64,000 nucleotides of DNA from Riemerella anatipestifer ATCC 11845 = DSM 15868 (lineage in GTDB: Bacteria; Bacteroidota; Bacteroidia; Flavobacteriales; Weeksellaceae). Both the position numbers and the translations under genes were made by a program. Positions 25,168 through 34,790 of this stretch are shown one piece after another. Each line of letters opens with the position of its first letter. Position 1 is the first letter of the stretch. Location of the stretch: contig NC_017045.1 in assembly GCF_000252855.1 (NCBI RefSeq), positions 434,001-498,000 of the forward strand, written 5' to 3'. The notes beneath the pieces are model-generated. The model saw nothing but the letters and a program-made list of their open reading frames with translations, was not told where the DNA came from and made no database searches.

Positions 25168-26151
25168 ATGAAAGTGAAGATTATTTTCCTATTGTTATTC
25201 GCTTTGCTTGTGTCTTGTCAAAAGAGCACGGAGCATAAATATTCTTTTTATTATTGGAAATCCCATTTTAAGTTAGACGAAAACGAGAAAGAAGCATTAC
25301 AAGAGGCTTCACTAGATACGCTTTACATTCGTTTTTTTGATATAGATAAAGAGCAGCAAAAAGTGAAAATTCTAGCTCCTATTAGTGGTAATGCTCACTT
25401 GCTAGATGCAAAAAAACAATTTGTACCTACGGTATTTATTACCAATAGAACTTTCTTCAATATATCCAAAGAAGAGATTGCTCAAATGGCACAAGCCACT
25501 TTTGATAATATTTTAATAGTGCAAAAGAGTCTAGGCTTGAAGGAAAGGGAATTTGCGGAAATACAAATAGATTGTGATTGGACGGAAACTACTCGTGAAG
25601 ATTTTTTCCTCTTTTTAAAGGAACTGAAAAAGGTCTCTTCAAAAAAAGTCTCGTCTACGCTCCGTTTGCATCAGGTCAAAGATAATAAGAAAATGGGCAT
25701 TCCGCCTGTGGATAAAGTTTATTTGATGTGTTATTCTACCTCGTCGCCTTTAGATAACGACGGTAAAAACTCTATCTTGGAGGTAGGTTTACTTAAAAAT
25801 TATCTTGCTTCCTTAGACCAATATCCTATCAAAAATATAGATGTAGCTCTACCAATTTATTCTTGGGGCATAGTTACCAATCATGTGGGTAAACATAAAC
25901 TTATCAACGCTTTAAATATTAGCGATTTAAACAATAATAAATTTAAGAAAATATCAGACACCGAAGCTGTGATATTAGAAGATGGTTTCTACTTTGGATA
26001 TTTTTTAAATAAAGGTTTTACCGTTAGAGTAGAGGAAATCTCAGAGGAACAACTGACTGAAGTTAAAACATTTTTAGACCAGAAATTAAAACACTATCAT
26101 ATTATCTACTATCATTTGGATAGTCAATTTATTAAAAATAGAAAACTTTAA
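25168..26151 (+). CDS. Lipoprotein with a probable TIM-barrel (DUF3142-like) fold, function unknown
   Basis: From the ATG at 25168 this is a 327-residue protein starting with a lipoprotein signal (IIFLLLFALLVSCQ). The body has evenly spaced strand-helix units, with FAEIQIDCDWTETTREDFFL, KKVSSTLRLHQ, DKVYLMCYST and NIDVALPIYSWGIV, which recall glycosidase-like TIM barrels such as DUF3142; D in QIDCDW and the acidic positions are candidate active-site residues. The family call is tentative. It overlaps nothing and sits 4 bp before the 892-residue gene, so the two form an operon. A TATATTTG -7 box ends only 6 bp before the start. Confidence 0.65.
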   Translation: MKVKIIFLLLFALLVSCQKSTEHKYSFYYWKSHFKLDENEKEALQEASLDTLYIRFFDIDKEQQKVKILAPISGNAHLLDAKKQFVPTVFITNRTFFNISKEEIAQMAQATFDNILIVQKSLGLKEREFAEIQIDCDWTETTREDFFLFLKELKKVSSKKVSSTLRLHQVKDNKKMGIPPVDKVYLMCYSTSSPLDNDGKNSILEVGLLKNYLASLDQYPIKNIDVALPIYSWGIVTNHVGKHKLINALNISDLNNNKFKKISDTEAVILEDGFYFGYFLNKGFTVRVEEISEEQLTEVKTFLDQKLKHYHIIYYHLDSQFIKNRKL

Positions 26152-26155
26152 AACA

Positions 26156-28834
26156 ATGAAAAAAGCAGTTATTTCATTAGGCGTTATATTATTACTTCAC
26201 CAAAATTCTAAAGCCTGTGCTTGGGAAGACTCAGACGGTGATTACTTTAACCTCTTTACGCAAACAATCATCAAAGATAAGTCTTATACACCTTTTCTTT
26301 TGTCCTACTCATCTCCTTTTTATGAAGCAGATAATATCGCTATCATTGATGATAATCTACAACTTTGGAAAAGTTTTTTCAACAATAAACTTTCCTACGA
26401 TGAGGTAAAAACATTGGTTTATAAGCTCCCGTTACAAGATATTATTTCGTTTAAAGATGGGTATCAGAATCAGGCGGTTTTTCAGAAATTAGGTGCTTAT
26501 CAGAACTATAGAGAAGGTTTGGATTATCTCATTGAGGCCAAAAAACTGAATAACCTTAGAATCAACCGAGTTGCTAATGATGATGACAATGCCTATAGTT
26601 TTTATTATGATGACGAAACTTATAATCTCGCGTCTACTTTGGATTATGAAAATACACTTACTACTCTTATAAATTTTTATAAAAACACCTCAAATAAAGA
26701 GATAAAACTAAGGTATGCCTATCAGATTGTTCGTTTTGAACATTACAATAGAAATTATGATAAAGCTGTAAAAGCCTTTTCTACCTATGTAGAGCCATTA
26801 GGGCTAAAAAACGCCATCTATTATATGGCTTTAGAACAAATGGCGGGAGCACAAAGTGGGCTAGGACAAAAAGAAGAAGCCAACTGGAACTTCTTCCAAG
26901 TATTTATAAATTCAAACTCTAGAAAGCAAACGGCTTATACTTCTATTAAACTGTCTAGCGAAAAGGCATTTGAAGATCTACTCTCCCGAGCTAAAAATGA
27001 TAAAGAGAAGATAATGGCGTATTTTCTTCTCGGTTATCAAGGGTTTAATAATCCGCTCCCAATGATGGAGAAAATTTATGAAATAGACCCTAATTCGGAG
27101 GCTTTAAAAGTACTCCAAGCTAGAGCCATCAATGAGTTAGAAAGGTATTTTCTACCATATTACTACTATAACGGTAAGGAAACCAAAACAGTGGGTACTT
27201 CTAAAACAGCTCCTTCAGTAAGTAAGACAGAAAACAAAGCTAGTGCTTCGTTTTGGGATAAAATAGTATCGTTCTTTAAGAACCTTTTTGGAATGGAAAG
27301 TTCTGAACCGAAAGTTTTAACTGCCGAAGAAAGTAAAGGGCTTTCTGATGATGAGTTGTTAAATCACCCTAACCGTTTGCCTGTAGTTTCTTCTTTAGGA
27401 GGCGATGAGGAATACAACAAAAAAATGCAAGATTATATAGAGCAGCTAGAAAAACTGACAGAAAAAGTTAAAACCAAATCAAATGATGAGTTCTGGGCAA
27501 TATCAGAGGCTTATATAAAATTTTTACAGAAAGATTATAAATCTAGCAGTAGCTTATTACAAAATATAAACACCAGCAACCAAGAATATCTTACTCAAAT
27601 TGATAAAATGAAATTATTAAACGATATTCTTTCTCAACCAAGAATTGATAGCGAGTTTGAGCAACATATCATGAAAACTTACCCTGATTTAGTAACTGCT
27701 ATTTCCGAGGATAGGTATAACAGCTCAGAGGCAGGTTTTATTACAGATATTTTAGCTAATAGATATTTCTTACAAGGGGAGAGAGCTAAGTCTTTCTTAA
27801 TGTCTAATCAACTTTCAGGTTTGCAAGATATTTTGGATATAGATCTAGTTCGAGATATTGAAGCATTTTACAAACGAAAAAACAAAAATGCTTTTGAAAA
27901 TAGCATTCTCGCTAAAAATATAGATACAGGTGAAGACACTCAAAATTTCATAAATGTACTCTATGGAGATTACGAGATGCGTTCGGCTAACTTTAAGAAA
28001 GCTTTAGATTACTACACCAAAGCAAGTGGTTTTACAGGTATTCCTAGATATGAGTTCCCATTTTCAGAAGATGGATCATTGCAAAGTAATACACCGGTAA
28101 GAATGAAAATTAAAGGCTACAACGGCTACAACAATATTTCTTCTTTAGTTTTCGGACATAATGTTTGGGTAAGTTATACTAGCCCTGAAAGCGAGTCTAT
28201 GAAAGCAGAAAGCTTTATCTCTGACTTTAAATTCATCAAAAATAATATGAATAAAAAGGAACTAGCAGAAGCAGTACTAAAACTTACAGAAATAGCTAAA
28301 GGTAATGATGTTAATGCTGCCCATGCTAACCAATTGTTAGGGAACTTTTTATACAATACCTCTATATTGGGCTATTACAGACATTACTTTGTGATGGATA
28401 TAGACAATAGCAATGGTGGTAAATATTATTTCTTTAGTGATACTGATATATACACGCCTCTGTACTATTACAAAAGCTTTACTTACAATAATATGGGTTT
28501 AAAATCAGATAGCTTTGATGTTGCTATTAGTTACTATAAAAAGGCTTTAGAAAAAAATACAGATAGAGAAGCTCAAGCTAGAATACTCTTCCAAATGGCA
28601 AATGCTGAACAAGGAAAATACTACCGATGGGAAGCCAATCAAACTCCAAATTGGGAGTATAGTGATGCCAATTGGGAGGAAAAACAAACCAAATTCCAGC
28701 AAGAGTTAGACAACGCTAAAAATCAGAACTACAGAAGTTATTTCACAGAGTTGAAAACAAAGTACAACGATACCGAAACGAGTAAATCTCTAATGGGAAG
28801 TTGCTCTTACTATAAGCATTTTATGCAGAAATAA
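26156..28834 (+). CDS. Large secreted TPR-like protein, function unknown
   Basis: An 892-residue protein with a signal peptide (VISLGVILLLHQNSKACA). No enzyme motif is visible. Much of it is helical with repeat-like segments having the tetratricopeptide spacing (YAYQIVRFEHYNRNYDKAVK, GDYEMRSANFKKALDYYTKA, FDVAISYYKKALEKNTDREA, ARILFQMANAEQGKYYRWEA). Around residue 345-400 is a low-complexity linker with a short aromatic amphipathic stretch (FWDKIVSFFKNLFGM). It is probably periplasmic or surface-exposed and may bind partners for the upstream lipoprotein, with which it forms a two-gene operon ended by the hairpin at 28845. Confidence 0.7.
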   Translation: MKKAVISLGVILLLHQNSKACAWEDSDGDYFNLFTQTIIKDKSYTPFLLSYSSPFYEADNIAIIDDNLQLWKSFFNNKLSYDEVKTLVYKLPLQDIISFKDGYQNQAVFQKLGAYQNYREGLDYLIEAKKLNNLRINRVANDDDNAYSFYYDDETYNLASTLDYENTLTTLINFYKNTSNKEIKLRYAYQIVRFEHYNRNYDKAVKAFSTYVEPLGLKNAIYYMALEQMAGAQSGLGQKEEANWNFFQVFINSNSRKQTAYTSIKLSSEKAFEDLLSRAKNDKEKIMAYFLLGYQGFNNPLPMMEKIYEIDPNSEALKVLQARAINELERYFLPYYYYNGKETKTVGTSKTAPSVSKTENKASASFWDKIVSFFKNLFGMESSEPKVLTAEESKGLSDDELLNHPNRLPVVSSLGGDEEYNKKMQDYIEQLEKLTEKVKTKSNDEFWAISEAYIKFLQKDYKSSSSLLQNINTSNQEYLTQIDKMKLLNDILSQPRIDSEFEQHIMKTYPDLVTAISEDRYNSSEAGFITDILANRYFLQGERAKSFLMSNQLSGLQDILDIDLVRDIEAFYKRKNKNAFENSILAKNIDTGEDTQNFINVLYGDYEMRSANFKKALDYYTKASGFTGIPRYEFPFSEDGSLQSNTPVRMKIKGYNGYNNISSLVFGHNVWVSYTSPESESMKAESFISDFKFIKNNMNKKELAEAVLKLTEIAKGNDVNAAHANQLLGNFLYNTSILGYYRHYFVMDIDNSNGGKYYFFSDTDIYTPLYYYKSFTYNNMGLKSDSFDVAISYYKKALEKNTDREAQARILFQMANAEQGKYYRWEANQTPNWEYSDANWEEKQTKFQQELDNAKNQNYRSYFTELKTKYNDTETSKSLMGSCSYYKHFMQK

Positions 28835-28844
28835 AGATTTATAA

Positions 28845-28880
28845 AAACACGGCTGAATCAAAAGATTCAGTCGTTTTTTA
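28845..28880 (+). terminator. Terminator after the secreted pair
   Basis: Arms CGGCTGAATC (28850-28859) and GATTCAGTCG (28864-28873) pair with one G-U wobble, 4-nt loop, followed by six T. It lies 15 bp beyond the stop codon. Confidence 0.85.
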
Positions 28881-28966
28881 TATCAAGAGTTTTAGTATTA
28901 TATCCTAATTTTTTATATCACAAAATGTTTTTCACTTTTACAATTTTGTTTAATTTAGTGGCATAA

Positions 28967-29030
28967 AAGTATTTACTTTGGTTAAGTTTAAGGTTCATTT
29001 TAGCTCCGCTTTTCGTAAATACTTGGTATT
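28967..29030. repeat. Imperfect palindrome related to the attC-like elements at 53-54 kb
   Basis: Perfect 10-bp inverted arms AAGTATTTAC (28967-28976) and GTAAATACTT (29015-29024) enclose 38 nt. The right half, TTAGCTCCGCTTTTCGTAAA (from 29000) continuing ATACTTGGTAT, matches TTAGCCCCGCCTTTTGCAAA continuing ATACCATGTTA at 53115-53145 at most positions. The element precedes the LemA-like orphan gene. The remainder of the gap before it (28881-28966) shows nothing else. Confidence 0.6.
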
Positions 29031-29066
29031 ATTTCATACAATATTTGTAAAAACCTATACTAGCAA

Positions 29067-29600
29067 ATGAACAAATTTAAAGGTTGTTTAATAATATTTA
29101 TTACTTTTTCTCTACTCGTATTTGTGGGGACTTACTTTTACTTTCAAAAAGTAAATAGAAATTGTATTGAAGACCATAAAAAAGTTGAAACTTCATTCGC
29201 AGAACTAAAATCTGAATTAAATAAGCGTAATCAAATTTTACAAACTTCAAATTTTCCTGATAGTGTCAAAATTCTTTCAAAAAAATCTGACTCAATCCTT
29301 TCGGTAACAACTGATGCGAATGAATTGGTTTGGACTGAATTCCAACTTAACGAAAAAACTTTTCAAAGCGATTCCCTAAAATCTATATCTGCTAAATTAA
29401 ATCTTCTTAAAAACAAATATAATTCTGAGTTAAGAACTTTTAATTTTTCTTGGATTACATTTCCTTTTAATTTGATAAAAATGCGTCAAAAGTTCTCTAA
29501 ATATAATTATCTTGAAATTGATTATGGGAAGAGTAATAGAGAAAAAATGAAGCAGAGAAAAAAGACGGAACATTGGATTGAGACAGGAGAATGGAATTAA
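29067..29600 (+). CDS. LemA-like single-span membrane protein (divergent), orphan
   Basis: A 177-residue protein with one N-terminal membrane helix (GCLIIFITFSLLVFVGTYFY) and a helical domain. VETSFAELKSELNKRNQIL and KYNSELRTFNFSWITFPFNL echo the LemA family pattern (a first helix with Q/N-R-x-x-L and YN-x-x-x-x-x-F-N-x-x-x-x-x-FP), but the match is weak and the usual LemA length and ending differ. The lysine/asparagine-rich composition and lack of partners suggest an acquired orphan. It is preceded by the palindrome at 28967-29030 and followed by its own hairpin. Confidence 0.55.
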   Translation: MNKFKGCLIIFITFSLLVFVGTYFYFQKVNRNCIEDHKKVETSFAELKSELNKRNQILQTSNFPDSVKILSKKSDSILSVTTDANELVWTEFQLNEKTFQSDSLKSISAKLNLLKNKYNSELRTFNFSWITFPFNLIKMRQKFSKYNYLEIDYGKSNREKMKQRKKTEHWIETGEWN

Positions 29601-29604
29601 AAAA

Positions 29605-29640
29605 ATGCTTACGAAACTCCCAAAACATAAGCATCTTTTT
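29605..29640 (+). terminator. Terminator after the LemA-like gene
   Basis: Arms ATGCTTA (29605-29611) and TAAGCAT (29628-29634), then CTTTTT. Only 7 bp, so weak alone. Confidence 0.5.
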
Positions 29641-29642
29641 AC

Positions 29643-29686
29643 AAAATGATAAGCATCAAATTTCTTTTGATGCTTATCATTTTTAG
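29643..29686. terminator. Strong hairpin downstream of purH
   Basis: A perfect 18-bp stem (29643-29660 with 29666-29683, core ATGATAAGCATCAAA) and a 5-nt loop, A-rich and T-rich flanks. It lies 14 bp past the purH stop on the minus strand. The arms share TAAGCAT with the weaker hairpin just upstream. Confidence 0.85.
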
Positions 29687-29699
29687 TGTTAATCATTAT

Positions 29700-31214
29700 T
29701 TAATGAAAAAAGTGTCTCATTCCTGTGAATAGCATTGGGATATTATGCTCATTAGCTGCTTGTATGCTTTCGTCGTCTCGCATACTTCCACCAGGTTGTA
29801 TAATGGCTTTTATACCTTCTTTAGCACAAGTATCTACCACATCTCTAAACGGAAAGAAAGCATCAGACGCTAAAACTAAATCTCCACTAAATTTCTCTTT
29901 CGCTCGTTCTATGGCTTGTTGGGTAGCCCATATTCTATTTACTTGTCCACCACCTACACCTAGGGCTTGTGTGCCGTTGGTAACTACAATAGCATTAGAT
30001 TTTACATACTTCACAATCCTTTGGGAGAAGAGTAGAGCCTTGGTTTGTTCTTCCGTTGGCTTAACTTCTGTAACCGTTTTTATATCATCAGAGAATTGGT
30101 CATCAGCGTTTTGCACCAACATTCCACCGTCTATCTTCACCCACACTTGGCTGTCAGATACAGGATTTTTAATCTTGATAATTCTTAGATTTTTCTTTTT
30201 AGACAATACTTCTAGGGCTTCGGCATCAAAATCTGTAGCCATTACAATTTCTAGGAAAGTTTTGTTGAGTTCTTCAGCTGTGTCTTTATCCACCTTATAG
30301 TTCATCGCTACAATGCCTCCGAAGATGGAAACAGGGTCGCATTCAAATGCTTTTTTATAAGTGTCTAAAGCGGTTTCTCCAATAGCAACACCACAAGGTG
30401 TAGAATGCTTAACGGCACAACACGCTTTCTCATTTTTGAACTCATTAACCACCTTCCAACATAAATCCATATCTCTTAGATTGTTAAAAGAAAGTTCTTT
30501 ACCGCCTAATTGTTCAAAATCTTTCATCGCTCCATTTTCGGTAGTAGAAACATAGTAAGCCGCTGACTGATGAGGGTTTTCGCCATATCTTAAATCGGCT
30601 ACCTTTTGATACGAAGCATTAAGGTACTCTGGATATTCCTCCTCTAAAAGCATTTTAGAAATAGCAGCATCATAAGCCGAAGTTAAGTTAAATACCTTTC
30701 CAGCTAATGTTTTTCTGGTTTCCAAAGTTGTATCGCCTGCTTCCGAAATTTCGGCTTGAACTCTAGCATAGTCCCTAACATCGGTAACCACGGTAACGGC
30801 ATTAAAATTCTTAGCCGCCGAGCGAAGCATTGATGGTCCACCAATGTCTATAAACTCTACCTTTTCGTCTAAAGAAATGTTTTTATTAACATTCTCAAAG
30901 AAAGGGTAGAGGTTTACTATTACCATATCTATCAGCTCTATACCGTGGTCTTTTACGGTACTCATATGCTCAGGGTTAGAGCGTACAGCTAGAAGCCCTC
31001 CGTGTACTTTTGGGTGTAGCGTTTTTACCCTACCGTCTAGCATTTCTGGGAACTTTGTAACTTCATCTATCTGAATAGGAGAAAGTCCAGCTTCCTTTAG
31101 ATGTTTAAATGTGCCTCCCGTAGAAATGAGTTGATAATTGTGTTGCTCCAAAAATGTGGCAAACTCTACAAGATTGGTCTTGTCTGATACGCTAATTAAA
31201 GCTCTTTTTTTCAT
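29700..31214 (-). CDS. purH: Bifunctional AICAR formyltransferase / IMP cyclohydrolase (PurH)
   Basis: Catalyses the last two steps to IMP. From the ATG at 31214 the product is 504 residues. The N-terminal cyclohydrolase (MGS-like) domain has [40 protein letters not shown] and [16 protein letters not shown]; the C-terminal transformylase has [27 protein letters not shown] with the catalytic Lys-His, FGGIVAMN and [12 protein letters not shown]. Eleven codons upstream in frame are unlike the family. It overlaps no gene; the beta-barrel protein gene lies 19 bp upstream on the same strand. Confidence 0.97.
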   Translation of the reverse strand: MKKRALISVSDKTNLVEFATFLEQHNYQLISTGGTFKHLKEAGLSPIQIDEVTKFPEMLDGRVKTLHPKVHGGLLAVRSNPEHMSTVKDHGIELIDMVIVNLYPFFENVNKNISLDEKVEFIDIGGPSMLRSAAKNFNAVTVVTDVRDYARVQAEISEAGDTTLETRKTLAGKVFNLTSAYDAAISKMLLEEEYPEYLNASYQKVADLRYGENPHQSAAYYVSTTENGAMKDFEQLGGKELSFNNLRDMDLCWKVVNEFKNEKACCAVKHSTPCGVAIGETALDTYKKAFECDPVSIFGGIVAMNYKVDKDTAEELNKTFLEIVMATDFDAEALEVLSKKKNLRIIKIKNPVSDSQVWVKIDGGMLVQNADDQFSDDIKTVTEVKPTEEQTKALLFSQRIVKYVKSNAIVVTNGTQALGVGGGQVNRIWATQQAIERAKEKFSGDLVLASDAFFPFRDVVDTCAKEGIKAIIQPGGSMRDDESIQAANEHNIPMLFTGMRHFFH

Positions 31215-31233
31215 TTTTACTGTTTTATAGATA

Positions 31234-31818
31234 TTAAAATTTGTCAAATAAATAGCCTACACCTATTTGTAAGAAATTGTTTTTCATTGTGATGTCGTTG
31301 GTTGGATAAAGGTTGCTAAGCCCTATATTGTATCTCGTCTCCACGAATATAGACTTGGTTATTTTATATTCTCCACCCAAAAATATAGAGTGGTTACCCT
31401 TTCTAATATCAGTAAACTCTACATCTTGTCCGTTTTGTTTCCCTAGAGCTTTGGTTACAAAACCTAAGTTAAATCCACCCAAAATCCCTAACGATTCTAT
31501 TGGTGTAAACTTAACTCCCAAAGGAATATAGACCGTGGTAAGATGCAACCTTGAACGCTCATTATTATCCATAATTAGATTCTCTGCTCCAAGCCCTGCC
31601 ATACCAAGTTCTCCGTGTAGAGAAACATATTTATTAACCTTATAAGATACAGGCATCGCAATGTAAACACTAGACTTAGCGTTAGGCTTGTATTGTTGCC
31701 CCATAGCTTCTAGGTGCAAAGTGGAATTTACATACCCTATTTTAAACCCTGTTTCCAATTTTTGTGCATTAGCGAAACCAACTGTTGCTACTAATGCAGA
31801 AAGTAATAGTTTTTTCAT
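31234..31818 (-). CDS. Outer-membrane beta-barrel protein
   Basis: A 194-residue protein with a Sec signal ([16 protein letters not shown]) and alternating amphipathic strands ([72 protein letters not shown]), ending with an aromatic residue (GVGYLFDKF) as outer-membrane barrels do. About eight strands fit an OmpX/OmpW-sized barrel of the PorT-like type common in flavobacteria. Role unknown. It sits between uvrA and purH on the minus strand. Confidence 0.75.
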   Translation of the reverse strand: MKKLLLSALVATVGFANAQKLETGFKIGYVNSTLHLEAMGQQYKPNAKSSVYIAMPVSYKVNKYVSLHGELGMAGLGAENLIMDNNERSRLHLTTVYIPLGVKFTPIESLGILGGFNLGFVTKALGKQNGQDVEFTDIRKGNHSIFLGGEYKITKSIFVETRYNIGLSNLYPTNDITMKNNFLQIGVGYLFDKF

Positions 31819-31841
31819 AGTGCTAAAGTTTTTGTTTTTAT

Positions 31842-34667
31842 CTACATTTCTTTTTTCAAAAATTTACCTGTGATAGATTTTTTATTCTTTATAATTTCTT
31901 CTGGAGTACCTTCTGCCACAATGCTTCCTCCATTTTTACCACCTTCTGGACCTACATCTATAATATGGTCGGCAAGTTTTATCACGTCCATATTATGTTC
32001 AATAATGATAAAAGAGTTACCCAAATCTACTAGCTTTTGGATAACCTCCATCAGAATCTTAACATCTTCAAAATGCAGTCCTGTGGTAGGTTCATCTAAG
32101 ATATAAAGTGTTTTACCTGTTTGTTTCTTAGAAAGTTCTGTAGCCAATTTTACCCTTTGAGCCTCTCCGCCTGAAAGTGTAGTAGACTGTTGTCCTAAGG
32201 TAATATAACCTAAACCAACTTCTTGTAGCGTTTTCACCTTAGAATAGATTTTGGGGATTGGCTGAAAAAATTCCACAGCTTCGTCTATAGTCATATCTAG
32301 GACATCGGATATAGATTTACCTTTATATCTTACCTCCAAGGTCTCTCTATTAAAGCGTTTGCCGTTGCAGGTTTCGCAATGTACATAGACATCAGGCAAG
32401 AAATTCATTTCAATCACTTTCAAACCACCTCCTTGACAAGTTTCGCAGCGTCCACCTTTAACATTAAACGAAAACCTCCCTGCCTTATAACCTCTGATTT
32501 TACTTTCTGGAAGGTTAGCGAACAAGGTTCGGATATCCGAAAATACACCTGTGTAAGTAGCAGGGTTAGAACGAGGCGTTCTACCGATGGGCGTTTGGTC
32601 TACATCTACTATTTTGTCTATATGCTCTATACCTTCTATCTTTTCGTAAGGTAGAGGCTCTTGCACAGCACGGTAGAAATGTCGGTTAAGAATAGGGTAG
32701 AGAGTTCCGTTGATTAGCGAGGATTTTCCACTTCCCGAAATCCCCGTAACTACAACCATCTTCCCTAAAGGAATTTTTAGAGTTACATTTTTAAGATTAT
32801 TGCCCGTAGCTCCTTTGAGGACAATCTCATTACCATTGCCTTCTCTTCTCTTTTCGGGAATTTCTATTTTTCTTCTTCCTGTGAGGTAATCTGCTGTAAT
32901 GGTATCAGCTTTTATTAAATCTTTTGGGCTGCCTTGCCACAAGACTTTTCCGCCATATTTACCTGCTTTAGGTCCGATGTCTAGCACTTCATCGGCTTCC
33001 AAAATCATATCCTTATCGTGTTCCACCACAAGAACAGAGTTTCCTAAATCTCGTAAACTTTTTAAAGAGTTGATAAGTCTTTCGTTATCTCTCTGGTGAA
33101 GCCCAATAGAAGGTTCGTCTAAAATATAAAGGACATTCACCAACTGCGAACCTATCTGAGTTGCCAAACGAATCCTTTGGGATTCGCCTCCAGAAAGGGT
33201 TTTACTACTTCTACTAAGACTAAGATATTCTAGCCCTACGTCTAATAAAAAGCCCAAACGAGTTTCTATCTCTTTTAAAATTTCGTGGGCGATAATTTTG
33301 TTTTTTTCGCTAAAGCTATTTTTTATTTCCGAAAGCCAATCTTTTAAGTCTAATAAGCTCATCGCATTAACTTCAGCTATATTCTTACCTTCTATTTTAA
33401 AGGCTAAACTTTCGGGTTTTAATCTTGTTCCGTTACAGTCCGTACAGATTTCTTCTACTGTAAACTCTCGTTCCACTTGTGTAGCACCGTAGTTCTCTTT
33501 ATCTTCTATAACTTTTTCTAAATGAGGGATTAGCCCTTCAAAGTTAATTTTAGTTTTTTTGGAAATTCCAGCGTGTTTTAAATCTTTTACAAACTCTTTA
33601 TCACAACCGTAATAGATGTAGTCTAAGGCTTCTTTAGGAATTTTGTTGAATGGTGTTTGTAGGTTAAGGTCAAATAATTCTAGAATGCTTTTAATTTGAG
33701 ATAAAGCCCATTTACTAAATTTATAAGTTTCTAATGGTAATAGTGCCGACTGAAAGGGTAGAGTAGGCTCGGTAACTAGATAATCAGGATTGATTTTTTT
33801 TACAGTTCCCAAACCTTTACAATGAGGACAACTCCCTTTAGGAGAATTGAACGAAAAAGTATTTGGTTCTGGTAATGGTAGAGCCTGTCCTGTGGCGGTA
33901 TCCATTAAATCTTTAGAAAAATACTGAAACTCTTCCGAATTATATTTTTGAACCATAACCACACCGCCCCCCATCTGCAAAGCTGTGGAAAGTGATTTTT
34001 GCATCCTAGCTTCAGATGCGGTTTCGCCTATAATCCAACGGTCTATAACTACTTCTATATCGTGGGTTTTGTATCGGTCTAGTTTAAGGTCGTATTCTAT
34101 ATCTTGCAAAGTGCCATCTATTCTTGCTTGGGAATATCCTTTTTTGGCTAATTGCACAAAAAGCTCGTGATAATGCCCCTTTCTAGCCTTTACTAGCGGT
34201 GCTAGAAGCAAGACTTTTTCATTCTGATATTGTTCTTTGATGGTTTCTAAAATTTGCTCTTCGGTATAGCTTTGTAGCTTTTTACCTGTTTCTAAGGAAT
34301 AAGCTGTGGAAACTCTAGCAAATAGAAGTCTGAGAAAATCATAAAGTTCTGTAACCGTCCCTACGGTAGAACGAGGGTTTTTATTAGTGGTTTTTTGTTC
34401 AATAGCGATAACAGGGGAAAGTCCTTCTATTTTATCAACATCGGGGCGTTCTAATCCACCTAGAAACTGCCGAGCATAGGCGGAAAATGTTTCTATATAA
34501 CGCCTTTGTCCTTCTGCAAAAATAGTATCAAATGCTAAAGAAGATTTCCCACTTCCTGATAGCCCTGTAATAACGACTAACTCGTTACGAGGAATTTTAA
34601 CATCAATGTTTTTTAAGTTATGCTCTCTAGCACCATAGACCTCTATGAAATCTCTATTTTTCATCAT
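31842..34667 (-). CDS. uvrA: Excinuclease ABC subunit A (UvrA)
   Basis: The damage-recognition ATPase of nucleotide excision repair. The 941-residue protein has two ABC modules: Walker A GLSGSGKSSLAFDTIFAEG, signature LSGGESQRIRLATQIGSQL and LYILDEPSIGLHQRD in the first; GISGSGKSSLINGTLYP, LSGGEAQRVKLATEL and LYILDEPTTGLHFEDV in the second. Zinc modules CPHCKGLG with CTDCNGTR, and CETCQGGG with CETCNGKRF, are intact. A TAAATTTG on the minus strand (34679-34672) ends 4 bp before the first ATG, so initiation may be at or near the transcript 5' end; a second Met follows directly. Confidence 0.97.
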   Translation of the reverse strand: MMKNRDFIEVYGAREHNLKNIDVKIPRNELVVITGLSGSGKSSLAFDTIFAEGQRRYIETFSAYARQFLGGLERPDVDKIEGLSPVIAIEQKTTNKNPRSTVGTVTELYDFLRLLFARVSTAYSLETGKKLQSYTEEQILETIKEQYQNEKVLLLAPLVKARKGHYHELFVQLAKKGYSQARIDGTLQDIEYDLKLDRYKTHDIEVVIDRWIIGETASEARMQKSLSTALQMGGGVVMVQKYNSEEFQYFSKDLMDTATGQALPLPEPNTFSFNSPKGSCPHCKGLGTVKKINPDYLVTEPTLPFQSALLPLETYKFSKWALSQIKSILELFDLNLQTPFNKIPKEALDYIYYGCDKEFVKDLKHAGISKKTKINFEGLIPHLEKVIEDKENYGATQVEREFTVEEICTDCNGTRLKPESLAFKIEGKNIAEVNAMSLLDLKDWLSEIKNSFSEKNKIIAHEILKEIETRLGFLLDVGLEYLSLSRSSKTLSGGESQRIRLATQIGSQLVNVLYILDEPSIGLHQRDNERLINSLKSLRDLGNSVLVVEHDKDMILEADEVLDIGPKAGKYGGKVLWQGSPKDLIKADTITADYLTGRRKIEIPEKRREGNGNEIVLKGATGNNLKNVTLKIPLGKMVVVTGISGSGKSSLINGTLYPILNRHFYRAVQEPLPYEKIEGIEHIDKIVDVDQTPIGRTPRSNPATYTGVFSDIRTLFANLPESKIRGYKAGRFSFNVKGGRCETCQGGGLKVIEMNFLPDVYVHCETCNGKRFNRETLEVRYKGKSISDVLDMTIDEAVEFFQPIPKIYSKVKTLQEVGLGYITLGQQSTTLSGGEAQRVKLATELSKKQTGKTLYILDEPTTGLHFEDVKILMEVIQKLVDLGNSFIIIEHNMDVIKLADHIIDVGPEGGKNGGSIVAEGTPEEIIKNKKSITGKFLKKEM

Positions 34668-34790
34668 TTTGCAAATTTAGTGATGAATTACGAAAGGTGA
34701 AAATAAAAATGTGTCCCAATATTTCTAAAATTTACCTTAGAATATATTGGGACTGTTTTCTTTTGATTAAAACCTCGTAAATGTAAATTT

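Noticed and set aside
29725-30300. 191-codon open frame on the plus strand opposite purH
   Set aside because: Its sequence mirrors a strongly conserved gene, is Ser/Leu/Thr-rich and shows no motif; a codon-bias shadow.
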